Under the pieces are notes generated by a model that worked only from the letters and a program-made list of their open reading frames with translations, was not told the DNA's origin and did no database searches. A stretch of DNA of 9,924 bases from Dehalococcoidia bacterium (GTDB lineage Bacteria; Chloroflexota; Dehalococcoidia; JAENJB01). Positions 1 to 4,704 of the stretch are shown piece after piece (position 1 is the stretch's first letter; each line of letters starts with the position of its first letter). The stretch lies in the NCBI GenBank assembly GCA_016844565.1, contig JAENJB010000030.1:1-9924 (forward strand). The letters are read 5' to 3'. Made by a program: the position numbers and the translations under genes.

Positions 1-161
1 CGTTCAGGAATAACTTCACGGTCAAAATGACTGAGTTTTTCCAGGAACCAGACATCCTGCAGCAGCGCCGGTCCCCGGGGTCCTGCGGTCATCGTGTTCT
101 GATTATCTACGACTGGAGCGCCGGCAGCGGTGGTGAGCTTGGATTTCTTTTGCTTTTCCAT
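1..161 (-). CDS. katA: Monofunctional haem catalase, N-terminal 53 codons (runs off the left edge)
   Basis: Read leftward from the ATG at 161-159, the translation begins [20 protein letters not shown] and continues with [19 protein letters not shown] and HFDREVIPE. This is the highly conserved N-terminal arm of clade-3-type small-subunit catalases, which split hydrogen peroxide into water and oxygen in the cytoplasm. Only about a tenth of a normal catalase (roughly 480-500 residues) is present, so the haem pocket, including the catalytic His that follows this arm, lies outside the window. The start is supported by a very strong SD, AGGAGG, 6-9 bases upstream (plus-strand CCTCCTCCT at 168-176). 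It is the last visible gene of the perR transcript, and no convincing promoter of its own lies between it and the upstream small reading frame. It is therefore probably expressed from the PerR-controlled promoter at 683-711. The frame is intact as far as it can be seen. Confidence 0.94.
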   Translation of the reverse strand, partial: MEKQKKSKLTTAAGAPVVDNQNTMTAGPRGPALLQDVWFLEKLSHFDREVIPE

Positions 162-194
162 TTATTTCCTCCTCCTTTAGTTATATTCTTAAAA

Positions 195-245
195 TTATCC
201 GTTCGCTTTCTTTTCCGTCTGGGTACCCTTGATAGGTTTGCTCAT
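195..245 (-). pseudogene. Rubrerythrin N-terminal remnant, 16 codons
   Basis: A minus-strand reading frame starts at ATG 245-243 behind a strong SD (AGGAGGA, plus-strand 254-260) and encodes MSKPIKGTQTEKKANG before a TAA at 197-195. The first 12 residues match the usual beginning of rubrerythrins (M-S-K-x-I-K-G-T-x-T-E-K followed by N-L-x-x-A-F-A-G-E). After that point the rubrerythrin sequence is absent: none of the diiron ExxH motifs or the C-terminal rubredoxin domain is present, and only 33 bases separate the stop from the catalase ATG. The simplest reading is an internal deletion that removed almost all of an rbr gene and left its ribosome-binding site and first codons. It sits 30 bases after perR, a known type of location for rubrerythrin, which is an NADH peroxidase of anaerobes. 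An alternative is a genuine 16-residue peptide or leader. Homology is judged by eye from a short stretch. Confidence 0.6.
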
Positions 246-275
246 TGAGTTTATCCTCCTGTATTTCAATGGGGA

Positions 276-653
276 TTATTGTTGGCAGTCTTTACACAAA
301 CCGCGAAATTCTGTTTGATGGTTTGAAACCTTGAAGCCAGTTCTTTTAGCCACTCTCTCATCAAGCTCATTGTTCACCGGTACATCTAGATCAAAAACCC
401 GTCCGCACTGCTCACATCTAAAGTGGTAGTGACTGTCATGCTTAGCCTCAAATCTACTCAAGGTACCATTGAGGTTAAGTTCTGTGATGGCTCCTTCTTC
501 CTGCAAGACCTGAAGGTTCCGATAAACAGTTCCCTTACTGATATTGGGTATCTCTTTTTTTACCTCTTCATATATCCAATCAGCCGTCGGGTGAGCTCTT
601 GTATTTCTAAGCACCTTGAGGATGGCTTTTCTTTGTTTAGTTTCTCTACGCAT
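276..653 (-). CDS. perR: PerR-type peroxide-sensing repressor, Fur family (125 aa)
   Basis: This is a Fur-family metal-dependent DNA-binding repressor. The N-terminal winged helix spans about residues 1-60, with the family motif GTVYRNL at 41-47. The dimerisation/metal domain follows. Four cysteines, C80-x-x-C83 and C120-x-x-C123, form the structural zinc site. An ungapped alignment to Bacillus subtilis PerR, with a constant offset of 16, places its regulatory metal ligands at H21, E69, H75, H77 and D88. Asp104, which distinguishes PerR from Fur in peroxide sensing, is therefore kept as D88, while Asp85 has become Glu (E69). The ATG at 653-651 is chosen over the TTG at 680-678 because the TTG lies between the -10 element and the expected transcription start; SD support for the ATG is weak. 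The catalase downstream supports a PerR rather than an iron-Fur role. The gene is clearly richer in A+T than its neighbours (24 G+C of 60 at 541-600). Confidence 0.9.
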   Translation of the reverse strand: MRRETKQRKAILKVLRNTRAHPTADWIYEEVKKEIPNISKGTVYRNLQVLQEEGAITELNLNGTLSRFEAKHDSHYHFRCEQCGRVFDLDVPVNNELDERVAKRTGFKVSNHQTEFRGLCKDCQQ

Positions 654-680
654 TTTAATAGTACCAGTTCCTAATACCAA

Positions 681-695
681 GTATTATGATTGTAA
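681..695. promoter_or_regulatory. PerR-box-like operator
   Basis: The 15-bp near-palindrome GTATTATGATTGTAA is centred on position 688. It matches 11 of the 14 specified positions of the B. subtilis PerR consensus TTATAATNATTATAA. It overlaps the -10 element of the perR promoter, where a bound repressor would block RNA polymerase. Autoregulation, with derepression by peroxide, is the inferred consequence. The consensus comes from published knowledge of PerR; the match is direct, the binding is inferred. Confidence 0.65.
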
Positions 696-711
696 GATAT
701 CATATTGTCAA
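683..711 (-). promoter_or_regulatory. Promoter of the perR-catalase operon
   Basis: On the minus strand a perfect -35 TTGACA (711-706) is followed by a 17-base spacer and a -10 CATAAT (688-683, five of six consensus positions). Transcription is expected to begin near 676-675, giving a leader of about 22 bases to the perR ATG at 653. The -10 element is covered by a PerR-box-like palindrome, described separately, so the promoter is likely repressed by its own first gene product. Confidence 0.75.
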
Positions 712-764
712 TACCAAGAGATGGAAAAGATTACTAGCGGATAGAATCCCATGGAAAAGTTATT

Positions 765-787
765 GAAAAGACTCTGCCAGGCCAGTC
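765..787 (-). terminator. Weak possible terminator after tRNA-Ala
   Basis: On the minus strand the sequence GACTG, a six-base loop GCCTGG, then C-AG-AGTC can fold into a five-pair stem with a two-base bulge. A TTTTC tract follows directly. It lies 40 bases past the tRNA 3' end and before the perR promoter, where a terminator would be expected. The stem is short and bulged, so this is only a candidate. Confidence 0.3.
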
Positions 788-826
788 GCGTGTACAAGAC
801 CTGTGAGTTCTAGGTATCGTCCCCTT

Positions 827-902
827 TGGTGGAGCTGAGGGGACTCGAACCCCTGACTTCCTCCTTGCAAAGGAGGCGTTCTCCCAACTGAACTACAGCC
901 CC
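827..902 (-). tRNA. tRNA-Ala (anticodon UGC), CCA encoded
   Basis: The minus strand folds into a complete cloverleaf of 76 bases including an encoded CCA tail (plus-strand 827-829). The acceptor stem GGGGCTG (902-896) pairs with CAGCTCC (837-831), and A73 is the discriminator. The third pair is G3:U70, the universal alanine identity signal. The anticodon stem CCTCC/GGAGG encloses the loop TTTGCAA, with anticodon TGC at 869-867. The T arm contains the canonical GTTCGAGTC loop. The gene begins 15 bases after the stop codon of the upstream DUF2269-like gene on the same strand, so it may be processed from that transcript or use a promoter inside the end of that gene. Confidence 0.97.
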
Positions 903-917
903 ACGAAAACAGCCGGG

Positions 918-1514
918 CTAGAACCAGCCGTAGGGCACGGGCTTCCGGTACGCCCTCCAGGCGAAGAGAGCAGCGAAGACCAGGAATACGAGCAACAATA
1001 TAATATTGTATTCTGCAAGCATACGCATTCCGAAGATCACCGTGGTCAGGACGAGAAACAGGCATGTCGCCGCCAGCTTCTTCCTCCGCATCCTGAGCGC
1101 CATCAGAACAGGCCGGTCTGATTCGGCCAGGCTCTCCCCGGGCTTAAGGGGGGACATCAGCTTCTCTATCTTCGGCTGAATGCCGAAATGGACATAGGAA
1201 AGCAATAACACCAGAATGATGAAGCCCCCGACCTTCACCCACAAGACCCAGCTACTCAGGAACAAATCAGCGGAGAAGCCGACTCCGAAAGCCAGAAAGA
1301 AGCCAGTAACCGCTATCACAGCCATGTAGGCATAGCACCGCAGCGGTTGTCCCTTGATGATGTTCTCCAAGTACCTATCGGGGTTGTACCCCGGTGGCAC
1401 GGTGAACCGCGCCCGCTCGTTCACTACGAGGAGCATATAGAAAGGCGCCGCCATCAAGAAGGTCGCAACAACATGGAACAACCGGAGCAAAGCCAGTATT
1501 TCTGGAGACATCAT
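918..1514 (-). CDS. DUF2269/CopD-like integral membrane protein (198 aa)
   Basis: A five-helix membrane protein of unknown function. Hydrophobic segments lie at about residues 5-31, 61-80, 87-110, 147-167 and 171-187, joined by short basic loops such as R-M-R-R-K-K at 141-146. The opening E-I-L-A-L-L-R-L-F-H-V-V-A-T-F, with His14 in helix 1 and His109 at the end of helix 3, resembles the DUF2269 family, which is thought to be related to CopD-like membrane proteins. The membrane histidines could bind haem or copper, but this is not shown. Two ATGs are adjacent (1514-1512 and 1511-1509); the SD-like GGAAGGGGGG ends about 4 or 7 bases upstream, so either can serve. The gene is divergent from the CPBP protease gene, and a tRNA-Ala follows its stop by 15 bases. 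Family assignment is from recalled family features. Confidence 0.65.
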   Translation of the reverse strand: MMSPEILALLRLFHVVATFLMAAPFYMLLVVNERARFTVPPGYNPDRYLENIIKGQPLRCYAYMAVIAVTGFFLAFGVGFSADLFLSSWVLWVKVGGFIILVLLLSYVHFGIQPKIEKLMSPLKPGESLAESDRPVLMALRMRRKKLAATCLFLVLTTVIFGMRMLAEYNIILLLVFLVFAALFAWRAYRKPVPYGWF

Positions 1515-1544
1515 ACACCCCCCTTCCCTGCTGTGATGCTGTCA

Positions 1545-1552
1545 ATTATAAT
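1545..1552. promoter_or_regulatory. Symmetric ATTATAAT serving two divergent promoters
   Basis: The 8-bp palindrome ATTATAAT lies in the 44-bp gap between two divergent genes and contains a perfect TATAAT on each strand. On the plus strand TATAAT is at 1547-1552, only six bases before the protease ATG. On the minus strand TATAAT is at 1550-1545, about 30 bases before the DUF2269-like ATG, with a partial -35 TTGCGC (1573-1568) at 17 bases. No clear plus-strand -35 is seen (1524-1529 reads TTCCCT). Confidence 0.5.
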
Positions 1553-1558
1553 AAGGAT

Positions 1559-2332
1559 ATGTCCCAAGCGCAAAGGGATGAGATTGTTCATCAGCTAAAG
1601 ACGGCCATTCTCTACCTGGCAGCCATTACCGCTGCGGAACTGATTGTCTCCCTGGTCCATCCCCTCTGGGGCATTCTCTTCCACGTTTTCATCCTGATGG
1701 GGCTCATATATCACTCCTCCATCTCCCCCACAAGTCCGGCTCACCGACTGTACATAGCGCTGGCGTTGGCCCCGCTCATTCGCATCTTCAGCCTTTCCCT
1801 GCCCCTCGTCAACTTCCCCCAGATCTACTGGTACGCCATCGTTGCTGTCCCGGTCTTCGTCAGTGTCTTCATTGTCATGCGGAAGCTAAGCCTGCGACCC
1901 GCCGAGATAGGCATCCGCGCCGGCAGAGTCTGGTACCAACTCCTGATAGGGCTTTCCGGAATCCCCTTTGGAATCGCCGAGTACTATATCCTCAGGCCTC
2001 CCCAGCCACTCTCCCCTCCCGGATGGACCGGCATAATACTGGGCGTTCTCATTCTAATGATAGGCACCGGATTCGCCGAGGAGTGGATCTTCCGCGGAGT
2101 CCTGCAGAAGCTGGCCGGCGAGGCGCTCGGCAAGTGGGGCTGGATATATGTAGCGGTCCTGTTCGCGGCTCTTCACATCGGCTATCTGCTGGTGACTGAC
2201 CTGCTGTTCGTCCTTGCGGTCGGCCTTTTCTTCGGCTGGATAGTCAAGAGGACCAGGTCGCTTCTGGGCACGACCCTGGCCCACGGCCTGGCTAATATTT
2301 TCCTCTACATAGTTATCCCTTTGCTGGTCTAG
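1559..2332 (+). CDS. CPBP-family intramembrane metalloprotease (257 aa)
   Basis: A polytopic membrane protein with the full CPBP (CAAX protease and bacteriocin-processing, Abi/Rce1) signature. The glutamate pair and arginine of motif 1 are at E174-E175-W-I-F-R179. Motif 2 is F-A-A-L-H206, and motif 3 is H242-G-L-A-N246. In the family these residues sit in the membrane, form the active site, and act on prenylated proteins, peptides or membrane substrates. About seven or eight hydrophobic segments are visible, with the catalytic half at the C-terminus, as usual. Length is normal for the family. The substrate cannot be told from the sequence, and neighbours give no clear hint. The ATG at 1559 has AAGG only two bases away, too close for a normal SD. 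The TATAAT six bases upstream instead suggests a leaderless transcript. No terminator is evident downstream. Confidence 0.88.
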   Translation: MSQAQRDEIVHQLKTAILYLAAITAAELIVSLVHPLWGILFHVFILMGLIYHSSISPTSPAHRLYIALALAPLIRIFSLSLPLVNFPQIYWYAIVAVPVFVSVFIVMRKLSLRPAEIGIRAGRVWYQLLIGLSGIPFGIAEYYILRPPQPLSPPGWTGIILGVLILMIGTGFAEEWIFRGVLQKLAGEALGKWGWIYVAVLFAALHIGYLLVTDLLFVLAVGLFFGWIVKRTRSLLGTTLAHGLANIFLYIVIPLLV

Positions 2333-2377
2333 CCTGAAAATTCATCGATATTTCATCTTTCTCACCAGTCTGGCCTA

Positions 2378-2402
2378 TTGACACACTATAGTATACTATA
2401 CT
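2378..2402 (+). promoter_or_regulatory. Promoter/operator region with a 14-bp palindrome before the surface-protein unit
   Basis: A perfect TTGACA (2378-2383) is followed by the perfect 14-bp palindrome TATAGTATACTATA (2387-2400). Two TATACT hexamers are present, at 2392-2397 and 2397-2402. The spacing from TTGACA to the farther TATACT is only 13 bases, so which elements RNA polymerase uses is uncertain. The palindrome is well placed to be an operator for a dimeric repressor. It lies 27 bases before the ATG of the 80-residue protein gene. Confidence 0.5.
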
Positions 2403-2427
2403 CGTGACTTGAACTGGAGGAGAACCT

Positions 2428-2670
2428 ATGATTTCAACAATCACGACAGCGGTGAGCACCATTGTGAGCAGTTCGGTGGGAGGGTTAATGGTCTCTCTGG
2501 GTGCGGCTGGCGTGCTCACGCTTATTGCCTCCCTGGTAATCAAGGAACTGGCCACCGCCGGCGGCACGAAGGGAAGGTCTTTGGGCAGGAACATGGATAT
2601 CGTTATCCTCCCCCTGTTGTTCGTCTTGTCCTTTGCCGTCTCCATGAAGGTCTGGGAAATCCTCTCTTAA
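2428..2670 (+). CDS. Small two-helix membrane protein (80 aa), unknown function
   Basis: I do not recognise a family. The ATG is preceded by a strong SD, GGAGGAG, about seven bases upstream, which supports it as a real gene. The protein has two hydrophobic segments, about residues 13-39 and 56-78. A short Gly- and Lys/Arg-rich loop (G-G-T-K-G-R-S-L-G-R, residues 45-54) connects them, suggesting a hairpin with the loop in the cytoplasm. No cysteine, histidine or other catalytic-looking residue is present. It is followed after 35 bases by the gene for the large exported surface protein, and no promoter is seen between them, so the two are probably co-transcribed. An accessory or anchoring role for the surface protein is possible but only inferred from position. 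Confidence 0.7.
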   Translation: MISTITTAVSTIVSSSVGGLMVSLGAAGVLTLIASLVIKELATAGGTKGRSLGRNMDIVILPLLFVLSFAVSMKVWEILS

Positions 2671-2705
2671 CCTGAGGTCAAGGGAGGCCTGAGAAGGCAA
2701 GAAAT

Positions 2706-4631
2706 TTGGCTCTTGAGAGTAATCAACGTTTCCTCAGAATAGCCATAGCTGCAGTCCTGGTATTGGCTATTGCTGCGACATTGTGGTTCGCCCCGTCAGT
2801 TAAGGCAGTAAATACAACCCTCCCTGATTTTCCGACGGCTGTCACCCGCGGTACCTCTATTACCTTTACCGCTCAAGTGGATATCAACACCAATGAGTTG
2901 ATCCCCATAGTTGACCTGAGAGTGGATATCACCGGACCTTCTCCCGCTTTTGCCGTCTTCAATCTCGATGGCGCCATAACCAGTCAGAGCGGGCATTTCG
3001 TCTCCATTGTGCCACAGGTACTGCCGCAATTCGGCTTCGGCTACCGTAGCGGCACTGGCTTCGGCTCCAAGAATTCGGTGACCGGCAACCATACCTTCCT
3101 TTTTGGCTACGGCTATGGTTATGGGTCCCCGACCCTGGTCGCCCAGGCGAAGTACCTAATCACCGTAAATACATCGGACATGAGCCCTGGCTCATACCTG
3201 GCACAGCTTGCCGTCAATGTCACGCCAGCGCCAGACAAATTCTTGTCACCCAGCTATTCGATAGACATTACGCCAACAGCCGGGGGCGGGGGCGGCGGCG
3301 TGGCTCCACCACCCGCAGTGGTGCCCGTGGTGGTGCCACTTCCACCACCACCTCCACCACCACCACCTCCACCTGCCCCCCCTGCGCCTGCTCCCCCGGC
3401 GCCGTCGCTGACAGCGGAGACACTTCTGTCCATGCCTGCGGCCCAGGCCGCAGCCCTCCTCGAGGCTGCTCCTGCTTCCCAGGCTGCCCAGCTCATCCAG
3501 TTGCTCCCGGCCACCAAAGCCGCTGAGATTCTTTCGGCCATGCAGACCGGGAAAGCTTCCCAGATAATGGAGCTTATTCCCACTGCGACTCTGGCTCAGA
3601 TTGTCGCTGCCATGCCTGAGGCTGCTTTGATCAACATGCTTCCTCTGCTCTCAATCTCTACACTTCACTCCATACCTGCATCAGCCCTTTTCGCTGCCCT
3701 GCCCAACACACCCACGGTGCACCTGGTGGGGACCGTGCCACCCACGCCACCTCCTAACCTGACCACCCCGGTAGTTCTCTTGGTCACCCCTACCCAAGAG
3801 CGATTCGTGGCCATCCGCACTGAGGCCGGCGAATGGGTAGTCCTGGCCGGCACGCCTATCCCGGTGACCAAACTCATGATCAAAACCAGGGAGGCGTTGA
3901 GCATTGTGGAGACAACCATAGAACAGCTTCCCACTTTGCCTGCAGATATCAAGACTGCCCCCGCTGGAGCAAAAGTCGTTGACTATTTCACAATCACACT
4001 GAAGAACGCCCCTCCAAAGACGGTCGCCGCCGGCTACATCGAATTCAAGGTGGAGAAGTCCTGGCTCAACGCGAACAGTATTCATCCGTGGTCCGTGGCT
4101 CTGAACCGCTTTGATGACAAGCTTGGCCAATGGATGCCTCTGGAGACCAAGAAGATACGCGAGGATGCTAGTCTGGTTTACTACTCCGCCACGCTGCCAC
4201 AGCTCTCGCTATTCGCTATTACCGGTTCTGCTGCCGCGCCGGTGAGAGAGTATTCCGTCGAACAGATAAGCATTACCCCGACGCGAGGGCCGGCCGGCAA
4301 AACGGTTCAGGTCAGCGCCGAGGTAACCAGCATGATCAACGAGGAACGCACCTTCCCCATGACTCTCTGGGTCAACAGCGCCGTGGAAGAGGCCCAGCTT
4401 GTCAAAGTGCCCGCTAAGGGTAAGGCTACCGTGACCTTCACCGTCACCAAGGCCAACGCAGGAGACTACGAGGTGCGCATTGACCGCGGTATGGGCCGTC
4501 TGACCGTGACCGGGGCGAAGGGTACATTCATCAGACTGCTGCTCTATGGCATCGGTGCCCTTGTGGTGGCCGCCGCTATCGTATTCTTCGCCATTCTCCG
4601 CCGGCGCAAGGCAGTACCAATAAGGATCTGA
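2706..4631 (+). CDS. Exported cell-surface protein with poly-Pro linker, 12-residue repeats, PGF-pre-PGF-like domain and C-terminal anchor (641 aa)
   Basis: Start is TTG at 2706, with SD AAGG eight bases upstream. Residues 1-34 are a signal peptide: a charged start, a hydrophobic core at about 10-29, and a likely cut after S-V-K-A. A beta-rich, Gly/Tyr-containing region follows (35-190), then six Gly (193-198), a Pro-rich linker with 11 consecutive Pro (213-223), and an Ala/Leu-rich segment of tandem 12-residue repeats (243-314 and beyond), faintly like the MgtE N-terminal helical repeats. Residues about 420-508 resemble the PGF-pre-PGF domain (Y-I-E-F-K-V, K-S-W-L, W-M-P-L, Y-Y-S-A, F-A-I-T-G). 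A CARDB/Ig-like beta domain spans about 515-603. The C-terminus is one transmembrane helix (608-630) followed by a basic tail (R-R-R-K). The protein would be held in the membrane with nearly all its mass outside. Its function is unknown; a structural or adhesive surface role is inferred. It converges with glmS. Confidence 0.85.
   Translation: MALESNQRFLRIAIAAVLVLAIAATLWFAPSVKAVNTTLPDFPTAVTRGTSITFTAQVDINTNELIPIVDLRVDITGPSPAFAVFNLDGAITSQSGHFVSIVPQVLPQFGFGYRSGTGFGSKNSVTGNHTFLFGYGYGYGSPTLVAQAKYLITVNTSDMSPGSYLAQLAVNVTPAPDKFLSPSYSIDITPTAGGGGGGVAPPPAVVPVVVPLPPPPPPPPPPPAPPAPAPPAPSLTAETLLSMPAAQAAALLEAAPASQAAQLIQLLPATKAAEILSAMQTGKASQIMELIPTATLAQIVAAMPEAALINMLPLLSISTLHSIPASALFAALPNTPTVHLVGTVPPTPPPNLTTPVVLLVTPTQERFVAIRTEAGEWVVLAGTPIPVTKLMIKTREALSIVETTIEQLPTLPADIKTAPAGAKVVDYFTITLKNAPPKTVAAGYIEFKVEKSWLNANSIHPWSVALNRFDDKLGQWMPLETKKIREDASLVYYSATLPQLSLFAITGSAAAPVREYSVEQISITPTRGPAGKTVQVSAEVTSMINEERTFPMTLWVNSAVEEAQLVKVPAKGKATVTFTVTKANAGDYEVRIDRGMGRLTVTGAKGTFIRLLLYGIGALVVAAAIVFFAILRRRKAVPIRI
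3327..3374 (+). repeat. Hairpin plus CCA/CCT triplet run encoding 11 prolines
   Basis: GTGGTGGTG (3327-3335) can pair perfectly with CACCACCAC (3343-3351) across a seven-base loop. The triplet run CCA/CCT from 3342 to 3374 encodes 11 consecutive prolines. Such a run is known to stall ribosomes unless elongation factor P acts, and the nine-pair stem lies at the start of it. The run is a short, slippage-prone sequence. Confidence 0.6.
3432..3647 (+). repeat. Six tandem 36-bp units encoding 12-residue repeats
   Basis: Within the surface-protein gene, residues 243-314 split cleanly into six consecutive 12-residue units: MPAAQAAALLEA, APASQAAQLIQL, LPATKAAEILSA, MQTGKASQIMEL, IPTATLAQIVAA and MPEAALINMLPL. 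A looser seventh unit (LSISTLHSIPAS) follows. The pattern is a hydrophobic residue, usually Pro next, a small or polar stretch, then a hydrophobic cluster, consistent with short packed helices. The DNA units have diverged, so the array is old and is kept at the protein level. Confidence 0.75.
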
Positions 4632-4670
4632 GGGGTCAGGGAGGGGGAACATCGCAGAGTGTGATCAAGA

Positions 4671-4695
4671 GCCTGCCCTGAACGTAGTGAAGGGG
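4671..4695. repeat. Possible degenerate copy of a dispersed CCCTGAGCGTAGTCGAAGGG-type repeat
   Basis: The gap between the convergent surface-protein and glmS genes contains CCCTGAACGTAGTGAAGGG (4676-4694) preceded by GCCTG. This differs by one substitution and one missing base from a short imperfect palindrome that I recall as scattered between genes in many bacterial genomes. Only a weak stem forms here and there is no T tract, so it is not a good terminator. Only one copy is in the window. Confidence 0.4.
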
Positions 4696-4704
4696 TGAGC
4701 GGCG

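Noticed and set aside
182..197. Second PerR box or separate promoter just before catalase
   Set aside because: The A+T-rich stretch matches only about 8 of 14 PerR-box positions, and no -35/-10 pair with good spacing was found.
27..248. Plus-strand reading frame opposite the catalase and rubrerythrin remnant
   Set aside because: Its translation has no family features, while the minus strand encodes an unmistakable catalase N-terminus with a strong SD.
678..680. TTG as the perR start (nine extra residues)
   Set aside because: It lies between the -10 element and the expected transcription start, so it would not be in the mRNA; the extra residues are not typical of PerR.
721..760. ATGGAAAAG direct repeat (721-729 and 752-760)
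   Set aside because: Two 9-bp copies without symmetry, flanking genes or further copies nearby; probably chance in A-rich sequence.
994..1008. Inverted repeat ACAATATAATATTGT
   Set aside because: A perfect 7+1+7 palindrome, but it is inside the DUF2269-like coding sequence at E-Y-N-I-I-L codons and no promoter spacing for the tRNA fits it; likely chance.
760..1065. Minus-strand frame running across the tRNA
   Set aside because: It overlaps the tRNA-Ala and the end of the DUF2269-like gene in another frame and has no SD or family features.
3282..3300. G-quadruplex in the G-rich run encoding polyglycine
   Set aside because: Only two runs reach three or more G; the others are GG. Gly codon composition explains it.
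3342..3374. CRISPR-like or mobile repeat
   Set aside because: It is an in-frame proline triplet run inside a gene, without spacers.
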